From NCBI RefSeq assembly GCF_002940665.1, contig NZ_MIGY01000003.1, positions 1,035,573-1,099,572 of the forward strand: a DNA stretch of 64,000 nucleotides, written 5' to 3'. Origin of the DNA: Xanthomonas arboricola (lineage in GTDB: Bacteria > Pseudomonadota > Gammaproteobacteria > Xanthomonadales > Xanthomonadaceae). Made by a program: the position numbers and the translations under genes. Within the stretch, counting starts at the first letter, position 1; each line of letters opens with the position of its first letter. Under the pieces are notes generated by a model, which was not told the origin of the DNA, did not search any database, and was given only the letters and a program-made list of their open reading frames with translations. This document shows positions 56,558-64,000 of this stretch, piece after piece.

Positions 56558-58708
56558 ATGCCCGTTGTCTCCCTGTTGCGTCGCCATGTCGCCAACCTTC
56601 CGCTCACCCGCAAGTTCATCCTGCTGTGCAGCTTGTTGACGGTAGGCGTGATCCTGCTGGCAGTGGCCGCGGCACGCTTGCAGTATCTGGACCTGATCGA
56701 GGCGCGCAAGCTCAGCGTCAAGACCGAGGTGGAGATGGGCCTGACCGTGATGCAGCACTATGCAGACAAGGCCAAGGCCGGCGAACTGACGGTCGAACAG
56801 GCCAAGGAAGCTGCACGCGCCACGCTAGCCGACATGCGGACCAACGACGGGGTGGATTACTTCTTCATCGTCGACCCGCAGATGCGCATCCTGATGCATC
56901 CCAAGCGCGCCGTCGGCACCGACATGAGCGACTACAAGAGCGACGCCGGGCAGTACGTCTACCGCGACATCAAGACTGCGATCGAGCGCGGCGACGGCTT
57001 CAGTTACTACGATGCGCCCAAGCCGGGCAAGAAGGAACAGTTGCCCAAGATCAGCTATGCCAAGACCTTTCCGGCCTGGAACTGGGTATTGGTGATGGGC
57101 GTGTACGCCGAAGACATCCAGGTGCAGGCCTGGGGCTTCACCCGCACATTGACGTTGATCGGCAGCGCGTTGGTGGCCATGGTGATCGGCCTGTGCTGGT
57201 TGATCGCCTCGGCGATGGCAGCACCGCTGCGGGCAGCATCGCGCACCGCAGAGGCGATTGCCTCAGGCCGCTTCGACAACGATATCCGGGTCGAATCACG
57301 CGACGAGACCGGTCAGCTGATGCACAGCATGCAGCAGATGCAGACCCAGTTGCAGCGCTTCAACGGCGAGATGCAGACCATGATCCGGCTGCAGCAGGGC
57401 GAGAACATCGCGCACCGCATTCCAGAGGATTTCCCAGGCGATTACGGCACCCTGGCGCACGGCGTGAACACGGTGGTGTTCGAGCATCTGGATGCCATCA
57501 ACGAAGCGATGGACCTGATGGGCGAGTACGGCCGTGGCGACCTGCGCCGCGACATGCGTCGCCTGCCCGGCCAGCGCGCGGCGCTGCATGAAGCGCTGGA
57601 CACGGTGAAGGGCAATCTGTCGGCGATCAACAGCGACATCGCACGCCTGGCCGACGCGGCCGCACGCGGCGATTTCTCCGCACGTGGCGAACAATCGCGC
57701 TACCAGTTCGCGTTTGCCGAAATGGTGCAGGCGTTGAACCGCCTGATGCAGCAGGCCGATGCAGGCCTGGACGATGTCGGCCGCATCATGGCCGCAATTG
57801 CCGATGGCGATCTGTCGCAACGGGTGGAATCGCACTACGAGGGCGCATTCGGCCGCCTGGCCAATGCGGCCAACCGCACGGCGATCCAGCTGACCACCAT
57901 CGTGCAGGGCATCCAGCATTCGGCCGAGATGATCAACACGGCCGCCGGCGAGATCGCCAGCGGCAATGCCGACCTGTCCACCCGCACCGAGCATCAGGCG
58001 GCCAACCTGGAAGAAACCGCCGCCTCGATGGAAGAACTCACCTCCACCGTGCGCCAGAACGCCGACAATGCGCGCCAGGCCAATCAGCTGGTCAAGGGCG
58101 CCGGCGACGTGGCCGAAAGCGGCGGCCGCGTGGTGCAGGAAGTGGTCAGCACCATGCAGGCGATCACGCAATCGTCGGCACGTATTTCCGACATCATCGG
58201 GGTGATCGACGGCATCGCATTCCAGACCAATATCCTGGCCTTGAACGCGGCGGTGGAAGCCGCGCGCGCCGGCGAGCAGGGCCGCGGATTTGCGGTGGTG
58301 GCCACCGAAGTGCGCGCGCTGGCGCAGCGTTCGGCCGGCGCGGCCAAGGAAATCAAACAGCTGATCTCCGATTCGGTGGAAAAGGTGGCACAGGGCTCGG
58401 ACCTGGTGCAACAGGCCGGCAGCACGATGACCGAGGTGGTCAGTTCGGTGAAACGGGTGACCGACATCATGGCCGAGATCACCGCCGCCAGCACCGAGCA
58501 AAGCGCCGGGATCGAGCAGGTCAGCACCACGGTGATGCAGCTGGACGAAATGACCCAGCAGAACGCAGCGCTGGTGGAAGAAGCCACCGCTGCGGCACGC
58601 AGCATGGAAGATCAGGCGGCGGATCTGACGCGCGCAGTGGCAGTGTTCCGGTTGGTGCCGCAACAGGCTGCGCTGCCGCAGCGGCGCTCGGTCGTGCAGG
58701 CGGCTTGA
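56558..58708 (+). CDS. Methyl-accepting chemotaxis protein with sCache sensor
   Basis: 716 residues. Membrane segment 1 (about 20-42), a periplasmic single-Cache domain (about 45-190; [40 protein letters not shown]), membrane segment 2 (about 195-220), then several HAMP-like segments (about 215-440) and the signalling domain with the conserved tip [21 protein letters not shown]. The methylation helices are rich in Glu and Gln; no C-terminal pentapeptide for CheR binding. Start at 56558. Cache domains of this kind bind small organic acids or amines; the ligand is unknown. Confidence 0.95.
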   Translation: MPVVSLLRRHVANLPLTRKFILLCSLLTVGVILLAVAAARLQYLDLIEARKLSVKTEVEMGLTVMQHYADKAKAGELTVEQAKEAARATLADMRTNDGVDYFFIVDPQMRILMHPKRAVGTDMSDYKSDAGQYVYRDIKTAIERGDGFSYYDAPKPGKKEQLPKISYAKTFPAWNWVLVMGVYAEDIQVQAWGFTRTLTLIGSALVAMVIGLCWLIASAMAAPLRAASRTAEAIASGRFDNDIRVESRDETGQLMHSMQQMQTQLQRFNGEMQTMIRLQQGENIAHRIPEDFPGDYGTLAHGVNTVVFEHLDAINEAMDLMGEYGRGDLRRDMRRLPGQRAALHEALDTVKGNLSAINSDIARLADAAARGDFSARGEQSRYQFAFAEMVQALNRLMQQADAGLDDVGRIMAAIADGDLSQRVESHYEGAFGRLANAANRTAIQLTTIVQGIQHSAEMINTAAGEIASGNADLSTRTEHQAANLEETAASMEELTSTVRQNADNARQANQLVKGAGDVAESGGRVVQEVVSTMQAITQSSARISDIIGVIDGIAFQTNILALNAAVEAARAGEQGRGFAVVATEVRALAQRSAGAAKEIKQLISDSVEKVAQGSDLVQQAGSTMTEVVSSVKRVTDIMAEITAASTEQSAGIEQVSTTVMQLDEMTQQNAALVEEATAAARSMEDQAADLTRAVAVFRLVPQQAALPQRRSVVQAA

Positions 58709-58951
58709 TGGATGGATGCAGAGCGCATCTCCCTGCGAGCGCGAAGGCACGGCATGCGCGCCACTGGCGCACGTGACGCAACCGCAGGCTGGGGCGCGGA
58801 GCGGGGATTGGGGTAAGGGTGCCCCCGAAAGCCGCATCTGCACAGAACAAGCGCGTCATCGAATCCAAAAAAGCTGACCAGACCGCAGATCAGCAGACAG
58901 CCGCACAACGTGCACGGCTCACAACCATGCATACCGACTATCCCGATGGGT

Positions 58952-59053
58952 CCTTGCCCACCCACCGTCGCGGGACCTTACGCGGCATGAATGCCGCGTA
59001 AGAGCCTACAGGGACGTACTTGCGGCGTGTCCTGCGATGGTGGGCGGGCAAGG
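58952..59053. repeat. Hairpin A element alone (no B partner)
   Basis: Same arms and inner palindrome as the other A hairpins, in the orientation of the copy at 59451-59552, with matching flanks (TCCCGATGGGT before, TTGCAGCCAAGCCGCAGATCAT after). No B hairpin upstream. Confidence 0.78.
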
Positions 59054-59217
59054 GCCTTGCAGCCAAGCCGCAGATCATCGCTCTGCAACTGAACTATCCG
59101 TATTGTCCACGCCAGTCGAAGCGCAATGCGTAGAGCAACCAAAGCTTCGAATCGCGGCGGCGTTGAGGCGTGATTAGATACTTAAGTCAAACGCTCGGCG
59201 AGTCGAGCGCGCGATGT

Positions 59218-59552
59218 CCTCACCGCTCGCGGGACACGCCGTGAATCCGTGCGTGGAGGCTCCTTGGCGGCATCCATGCCGCCAAGGGTCCCGCAATCGG
59301 CGAGGACACCGCGCCAGGGAATTGGTCGGTGGCCTAGCGAAAACTTGCTTGTCGATCATCTAGCGTTGGCAACCGACCGTATGCGCCGCAGTCCAAACAC
59401 CCCACGTCATGCGCTGCCTGTAACCATGCACAACGACCATCCCGACGGGTCCTTGCCCGCCCACCGTCGCGGGACCTTACGCGGCATGGATGCCGCGTAA
59501 GAGCCTACATGGACGTACTTGCGGCGTGTCCTGCGATGGTGGGCGGGCAAGG
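59218..59552 (-). repeat. Composite A/B hairpin element, copy 3 (reverse orientation)
   Basis: Hairpin B at 59218-59305 and hairpin A at 59451-59552, the mirror of copies 1 and 2. Total length and spacer length (145 bases) agree. The spacer edges match the other copies when reverse complemented; the middle does not. Confidence 0.8.
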
Positions 59553-59699
59553 GCCCTGCAGCCATGCTTCAGATCATCGCTCTGCAATCGATGCGTCCAT
59601 ACCCTTGCATCGCCTCTCCAGACGACCGAGATGATGGGCCTCAACCTCGTGGTTAGTGTGCATTTATCGATGCGATTGACGCGGTTTTACGGGTAGGCC

Positions 59700-59745
59700 G
59701 TACCCTCATCCGCCCTGCGGGCACCTTCTCCCGGGGGGAGAAGGG
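59700..59745. repeat. R2 dispersed hairpin repeat
   Basis: GTACCCTCATCCGCCCTGCGGG followed by CACCTTCTCCCGGGGGGAGAAGG; same orientation as the copy at 37454-37498. Confidence 0.75.
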
Positions 59746-59846
59746 AGTGCCTCTGATTGACGCGGCTTTATGGGTAAGTCCTAGTCGCGTTCGCCCTGCG
59801 CGTGCTTTCTCCGGCTGGAGAAGGAAGTGTTGCCGCATGCACGGCG

Positions 59847-62444
59847 TCAGCGCGCGGCGTCGCGTCCGGTGGTGGCGGTGTGGTTGCCGCAGCGGGCGCG
59901 TTTGACGGCGTACATCGCTTCGTCTGCCGCATGCATCAGGCTGGCAGCGTCGGCCTGCTGGCCGTGTTGCCAGGCGACGCCGATGCTGGACCGGATCGGC
60001 AGATGTTGCTCACCGAACACGGCACCCGCTGCCGATGCGGCGCGGATCCGGTCTGCCACGGCGGCGCATTCGGTCTGCGGATCCTGCAGGTTGTCCAGCA
60101 GCACCACGAATTCGTCGCCGGCCAGGCGTGCCACCAGATAGCGGCCTTCGGCCGCCTGCTGCAGGCAGCGGCCGAAGGCGACCAGCACCGCGTCGCCGGC
60201 GCGGTGGCCGTGGACATCGTTGATGCGTTTGAAGCCGTCCAGATCCAGGAACATCACCGCGACCGCGCACTGCTGCTGTTGCGCCTGGGTCACCGCAACC
60301 TGCAGCGCCTCGGACCAGGCGTGGCGATTGGGCAGGCCGGTCAGGGCGTCGCGGGTCGCGCGCTCGTGCATCAGCCGATGCAGGGTCTTGTGCGCGGTGA
60401 CATCCTGCGCCATCAGGAAGAATCCCTGCGCCTGCGTCGCCGTGCCCTGCATTTCCGGCACCAGGGTGATTTCCACATCGCGCGGTGTCGCGCCGCCACG
60501 CAGGACGTGTTCGAAGTGGGCGCGCTGCCCGGCGCTCACCTGCGCCAGCGCGGCGCGTGCCTCCGCACCGAGCTCTTCGCCCAGCACCTGGGTGATCGCG
60601 CAGCCGACCAGACTGGCCGGCTCCACGCCGAGCCAGTCGCGATGCGCCTGGTTGGCGAACAGGCAACGCTGCGCGGCATCGTAGTGCCCCACCAGGGTGG
60701 GCGTGGCGTCGCTGATCGCGCGCAGCCGCGCTTCGCTTTCGGCCAGGCGTTCGGCAGCGACATGGCGTTCGGTGACGTCCTGGATCTGCGAGACGAAATG
60801 CACCGGCGCGCCGCTGCTGTCGCGCACCAGCGATACCGACAGCTGCGCCCAGATCACCGCGCCCTGCTGGCTGATGTAGCGCTTGGCCAGGCTGTAACTG
60901 TCGCGTTTGCCGTCGATCAGTTCCTGCACCAGGCGCAGGTCCATGTCCAGATCGTCCGGATGGGTGATGGTCTGGAAGGTAGTGCGTAACAGCTGCTCGC
61001 GCGGGTATCCCAGGATGCTGCACAGCGACGGGTTGACGTCGCGCCAGTCGCCATCCAGCGAGACGATCGCCATGCCCTGTGGGGCGGTTTCGAACGCACC
61101 GCGGAAGTGCTCGGCCGCCAGCTGCGCGGCGGCCTGCGCCTGCAGCTCGGCGGTGACGTCGATGGCCATTGCCAGGTAGCCGGACGCCCCCTGCTGCGCG
61201 TCGTGGATGATGTTGAAACACAGGCGCACGCGCCGCAGTCCACCGTCTTTGCGCACCAGGGTCCAGATTTCTTCTTCGAGCACATCGCCTGCGGCTGCGG
61301 CGGCCAGCTTGGTATACGACGGCGGCGACAAGGCCAGCGTGGCCATGTGCCGCTCCAGCTCGGCCGGCAGATGGAACCGTGCCGGGCAGCTCCCCAACAC
61401 CTCCTCCGCCGCGTAGCCCAGCAGGCGCTCGGCGCCGGGATTGAACAATTCCACGCGCCCGTTCGGATCGAAGGCGATGATCGCCACATCCTGCGAGGCA
61501 TCCACCAACGACTGCAGGCGTGCGCGTTCGCCCGCCAGCGCAGCCGAGGCATCGCGCAGTTCGGTGATGTCGTGCATCACGCACACCGCACCCAGGGCAG
61601 CGCCCTGGTCGCTGACCACCGGGTCCGCGTTGCACAGCACGCTGCGTGCTGGCTGGCCGGTGGCGCGGATCACCATCTCGGCATTGCGCACATGCTCGCC
61701 GGCCCAGGCGCGCACCAGCGGAATGGCCTCGGTGGGCAGCAGCGCGCTGCCGTCGGCGTTGTAGAGATCGAAGTGCTGCGCCCATTGCGTCGGCGGCAAC
61801 AGGCGCGGATCGGTACCGTGCCATTGCCGTGCGGCGTGGTTGAATTCACGCAGCAACCCATCGCTGTCGCAGGACACCACGCCGTCGGGCATGGCTTCCA
61901 GCAAACGGCTCAGGGTCTGCCGCTGCGCTTGCGCGGCCAGCCGGTCGCGGCGCGCCTCCAGTTGACTGACGGCCTGACGCGCCAGACGGATCAGCCCTTG
62001 TTTCTGGTTCTCGTCGAGCACGCGCGATCGGGTACTGAGTGTGCACAAGGTGCCGTAGGCATAGCCTTCGCTGCCGACCAGCGGCACACCCACATACGAG
62101 CGAATGCCCGGCGCGGCAGTGACCAGCGGGTTGAGCGCGAAGCGTGGGTCGGCCTCGGCGTCTGGCACTTCCAGCAGCTCGGTCCCCATCACCGCATAGG
62201 AGCAGAACGACACGCTGCGCGGGGTGCCTTCCAGATCGGTGCCGCAGCGCGCCTTGAACCACTGGCGGTCGGCGTCCAGCAGCGACACGATCGCCATCGG
62301 GGCGCCGGTGATGTGTGCGGCCAGCCACGCGATATCGTCGAATTCGGCCTCCGGCTCGGTATCCAGCACCCCCAACCGACGCACCGCTTCCACGCGCAAG
62401 GCGTCGTCGGCGGGAATGGGCACGGGCGGCAACAGGACGGTCAT
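59847..62444 (-). CDS. GAF-PAS sensor diguanylate cyclase (AGDEF)
   Basis: 865 residues, no membrane segments. N-terminal GAF domain (RVEAVRRLGVLDTEPEAEFDDIA...WFKARCG, about 15-165), then four PAS-type repeats with PAC tails (about 175-690; IIAFDPNGRVELFNPGAERLLGY, GMAIVSLDGDWRDVNPSLCSILGY), then a GGDEF domain (about 700-850). The active-site loop is ARLAGDEFVVLL: AGDEF in place of GGDEF, a variant found in some active enzymes. There is no EAL domain. The start at 62444 fits the GAF N-terminus; an open frame continues to 62645 without family signal. Likely input is redox, light or a small ligand through the PAS domains. Confidence 0.9.
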   Translation of the reverse strand: MTVLLPPVPIPADDALRVEAVRRLGVLDTEPEAEFDDIAWLAAHITGAPMAIVSLLDADRQWFKARCGTDLEGTPRSVSFCSYAVMGTELLEVPDAEADPRFALNPLVTAAPGIRSYVGVPLVGSEGYAYGTLCTLSTRSRVLDENQKQGLIRLARQAVSQLEARRDRLAAQAQRQTLSRLLEAMPDGVVSCDSDGLLREFNHAARQWHGTDPRLLPPTQWAQHFDLYNADGSALLPTEAIPLVRAWAGEHVRNAEMVIRATGQPARSVLCNADPVVSDQGAALGAVCVMHDITELRDASAALAGERARLQSLVDASQDVAIIAFDPNGRVELFNPGAERLLGYAAEEVLGSCPARFHLPAELERHMATLALSPPSYTKLAAAAAGDVLEEEIWTLVRKDGGLRRVRLCFNIIHDAQQGASGYLAMAIDVTAELQAQAAAQLAAEHFRGAFETAPQGMAIVSLDGDWRDVNPSLCSILGYPREQLLRTTFQTITHPDDLDMDLRLVQELIDGKRDSYSLAKRYISQQGAVIWAQLSVSLVRDSSGAPVHFVSQIQDVTERHVAAERLAESEARLRAISDATPTLVGHYDAAQRCLFANQAHRDWLGVEPASLVGCAITQVLGEELGAEARAALAQVSAGQRAHFEHVLRGGATPRDVEITLVPEMQGTATQAQGFFLMAQDVTAHKTLHRLMHERATRDALTGLPNRHAWSEALQVAVTQAQQQQCAVAVMFLDLDGFKRINDVHGHRAGDAVLVAFGRCLQQAAEGRYLVARLAGDEFVVLLDNLQDPQTECAAVADRIRAASAAGAVFGEQHLPIRSSIGVAWQHGQQADAASLMHAADEAMYAVKRARCGNHTATTGRDAAR

Positions 62445-62703
62445 GGCGTGATCGGTGGGCAACGTCTGGGCAAGGTAGGTCGCCCCAGGTAACGGCGAGG
62501 CGATGATCAACTTGAGCGCTTGCGGCCGGGCCTGCTTGCTGACTGGCTGACTGGCCGGCGGTTGTGCCCGGCCGGCGCCGCAGTCAGCACCCCGTCGCAC
62601 CGCCCTGCCGGCAGCCGCGCATGGCGCCCCCCTGCCGGACAGCATTTGCGAGGCCGCCAGGTAGCCACTACCCTCGGCCGATTGTCCTGCTCTGGAGTGT
62701 CAC

Positions 62704-64000
62704 ATGCTGCGTCCGCTGTCCCTGTTGATCGCCGGTATGCTCGGCGTCGCCGCCGGTGCCGTTGTTCCCGCCGTCGCAGCCGCCCCGGCCAGCCTGTCCA
62801 AGCCCGCGGCCAGCAGTGCCATTCCCGAGATCGGCTACACCCGCTTCACCCTGCCCAATGGCCTGACCGTGGTCGTGCACGAGGATCACAAGGCGCCGGT
62901 GGTGGCGGTGAGCATCTGGTACCACATCGGTTCCGGCGACGAGCCGGCCGGCAAGACCGGCTTTGCGCATCTGTTCGAGCATCTGATGTTCTCCGGCTCG
63001 GAGAACAATAAGGGCAGCTTCTTCGCGCCGCTGGAAAAGGTCGGCACCACCGACATGAACGGCACCACCTGGTTCGATCGCACCAACTATTTCGAGACCG
63101 TGCCGACCACTGCGCTGGACACCGCGTTGTGGCTGGAATCGGACCGCATGGGCCACCTGCTCGGCGCGATCGGCCAGGAAGAACTCGATACCCAGCGCGG
63201 CGTGGTGCAGAACGAGAAGCGCCAGGGCGAAAACCGTCCCTATGGCCGCGTGGACCAGAACATCCTGTCCAACCTGTTCCCGGCCAACCACCCGTACCAG
63301 CACGACACCATCGGCTCGATGGAAGATCTGGACGCGGCCTCGCTGGCCGACGTCAAACAGTGGTTCAACGACAACTACGGCGCCGCCAACACCACCCTGG
63401 TGCTGGCCGGCGACATCACCGTGGCGCAGGCGCGCGCCAAGGCGCTGCAGTATTTCGGCGACATCCCGTCCGGCAAGCCGGTGGCGCGCCAGCAGCCGTG
63501 GGTGACCCCGCTGGCCGCGCAGAAGCGTGGCGTGCAGCACGACCACGTCTCGCAGCCGCGCATCTACCGCACCTGGGCCGCACCGCAGCTGGGCAGCGAT
63601 GCGGCGATCCAGCTGGACCTGGCCACCACCGTGCTCGGCGGCGGCAAGACCTCGCGGCTGTATCAGCGCCTGGTCTACCAGGACAATCTGGTCGATGACG
63701 TATCAGCGGCGATCCAGCCGTTCGCGCTGTCCAGCCAGGTACAGATCCAGGCCGACGTGAAGGACGGCGTGGACCCGGCCAAGGTCGAGGCGATCATCGA
63801 CGAGGAGCTCAAGAAGTTCATCGCCCAGGGCCCGACCGCCGACGAACTGCAACGCGCGCAGGTGGCCTACCGCGCCGGCTTCGTGCGCGGGCTGGAAAAG
63901 GTCGGCGGCTTCGGCGGCAAGGCGGTGATCCTGGCCGAGGGTCAGGTCTACCGTGGCGACCCGGGCGCCTACAAGCAGGATCTGCAGCGCGGCCAGGCCG
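62704..64000 (+). CDS. M16-family zinc peptidase (insulinase type), cut by window edge
   Basis: First 432 codons are visible; the gene continues past the right edge. Signal peptide (LLIAGMLGVAAGAVVPAVAAA), then the N-terminal M16 domain with the inverted zinc motif HLFEHLMF (HxxEH) and the downstream Glu in VVQNEKRQGENRPYG. The following M16_C domain starts at about residue 230. Periplasmic M16 peptidases of this class often come as pairs or as 950-residue double proteins; the second half may be in the next window. Start ATG at 62704. Confidence 0.93.
   Translation, partial: MLRPLSLLIAGMLGVAAGAVVPAVAAAPASLSKPAASSAIPEIGYTRFTLPNGLTVVVHEDHKAPVVAVSIWYHIGSGDEPAGKTGFAHLFEHLMFSGSENNKGSFFAPLEKVGTTDMNGTTWFDRTNYFETVPTTALDTALWLESDRMGHLLGAIGQEELDTQRGVVQNEKRQGENRPYGRVDQNILSNLFPANHPYQHDTIGSMEDLDAASLADVKQWFNDNYGAANTTLVLAGDITVAQARAKALQYFGDIPSGKPVARQQPWVTPLAAQKRGVQHDHVSQPRIYRTWAAPQLGSDAAIQLDLATTVLGGGKTSRLYQRLVYQDNLVDDVSAAIQPFALSSQVQIQADVKDGVDPAKVEAIIDEELKKFIAQGPTADELQRAQVAYRAGFVRGLEKVGGFGGKAVILAEGQVYRGDPGAYKQDLQRGQA

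Larger units (their letters stand above)
58709..59846. other. Gene-free gap packed with repeats
   Basis: 1138 bases between the chemoreceptor and the sensor cyclase stop. It contains a lone A hairpin (58952-59053), a complete composite element in reverse orientation (59218-59552), and an R2 repeat (59700-59745) with a second, decayed R2-like hairpin at about 59785-59826. No gene supported. Confidence 0.7.

Overview
This window is GC-rich chromosomal DNA from a plant-associated gammaproteobacterium, almost certainly Xanthomonas. The evidence is gene content (an engXCA-type cellulase, opgH, the mreBCD-mrdA block, an algZ-algR-hemC block, lptM-dapF-DUF484-xerC, hslVU) and several families of dispersed hairpin repeats spread through the intergenic spaces. 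Most of it reads as core chromosome. I see no phage, no insertion sequence with a transposase, no CRISPR array, no tRNA and no rRNA.

Layout. 1-3460: cell-shape operon mreB-mreC-mreD-mrdA on the minus strand, with mrdA cut by the window edge. 3748-4680: a PfkB-type sugar/nucleoside kinase. 4930-16726: the most unusual region. A sigma-54 activator of AcoR type (plus strand) faces a six-gene minus-strand operon. In order of transcription this encodes a PQQ alcohol dehydrogenase with the extra Asp of lanthanide-dependent XoxF enzymes, a MxaJ/XoxJ-like binding protein fused to ankyrin repeats, a cytochrome c, a YVTN-type beta-propeller, a class III-like (FrmA-like) alcohol dehydrogenase with changed zinc-site residues, and a TonB-dependent receptor broken by a frameshift in a GC-dinucleotide run. 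A good sigma-54 promoter lies upstream of the first gene. The first four products all carry lipoprotein signals. The picture is a membrane-anchored, probably lanthanide-dependent alcohol oxidation system with its own metal or cofactor receptor.

17234-23021: HAD phosphatase, a lipoprotein, a secreted M1 aminopeptidase, a membrane diguanylate cyclase and ubiE. 23109-26819: EmrB/EmrA-type efflux pair, then a GNAT enzyme and a cytosine/nucleoside deaminase, all overlapping or close. 27618-33850: hslU, hslV, a DUF1203 protein, then xerC, DUF484, dapF, lptM-like lipoprotein and a DUF454 protein. 34012-40926: two S9 serine peptidases around an aminotransferase, a small membrane protein and a lipocalin. 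41028-49165: WYL regulator, DUF481 outer-membrane protein, a tandem hairpin repeat, hemC, algR, algZ, an esterase and opgH. 50039-64000: M28 peptidase, diguanylate cyclase, SulP transporter, GH5-CBM2 cellulase, chemoreceptor, GAF/PAS/GGDEF sensor and an M16 peptidase cut by the right edge.

Four repeat families recur. R1 is a run of GGGAAT-like units, often in inverted pairs; it even forms the C-terminal coding sequence of mreC. R2 is a short element around a GGGAGAAGG hairpin. R3 is a roughly 68-bp hairpin starting GTAGGAGCG. The fourth is a composite element of about 335 bp made of two different long hairpins (A and B), present three times complete and twice as hairpin A alone.
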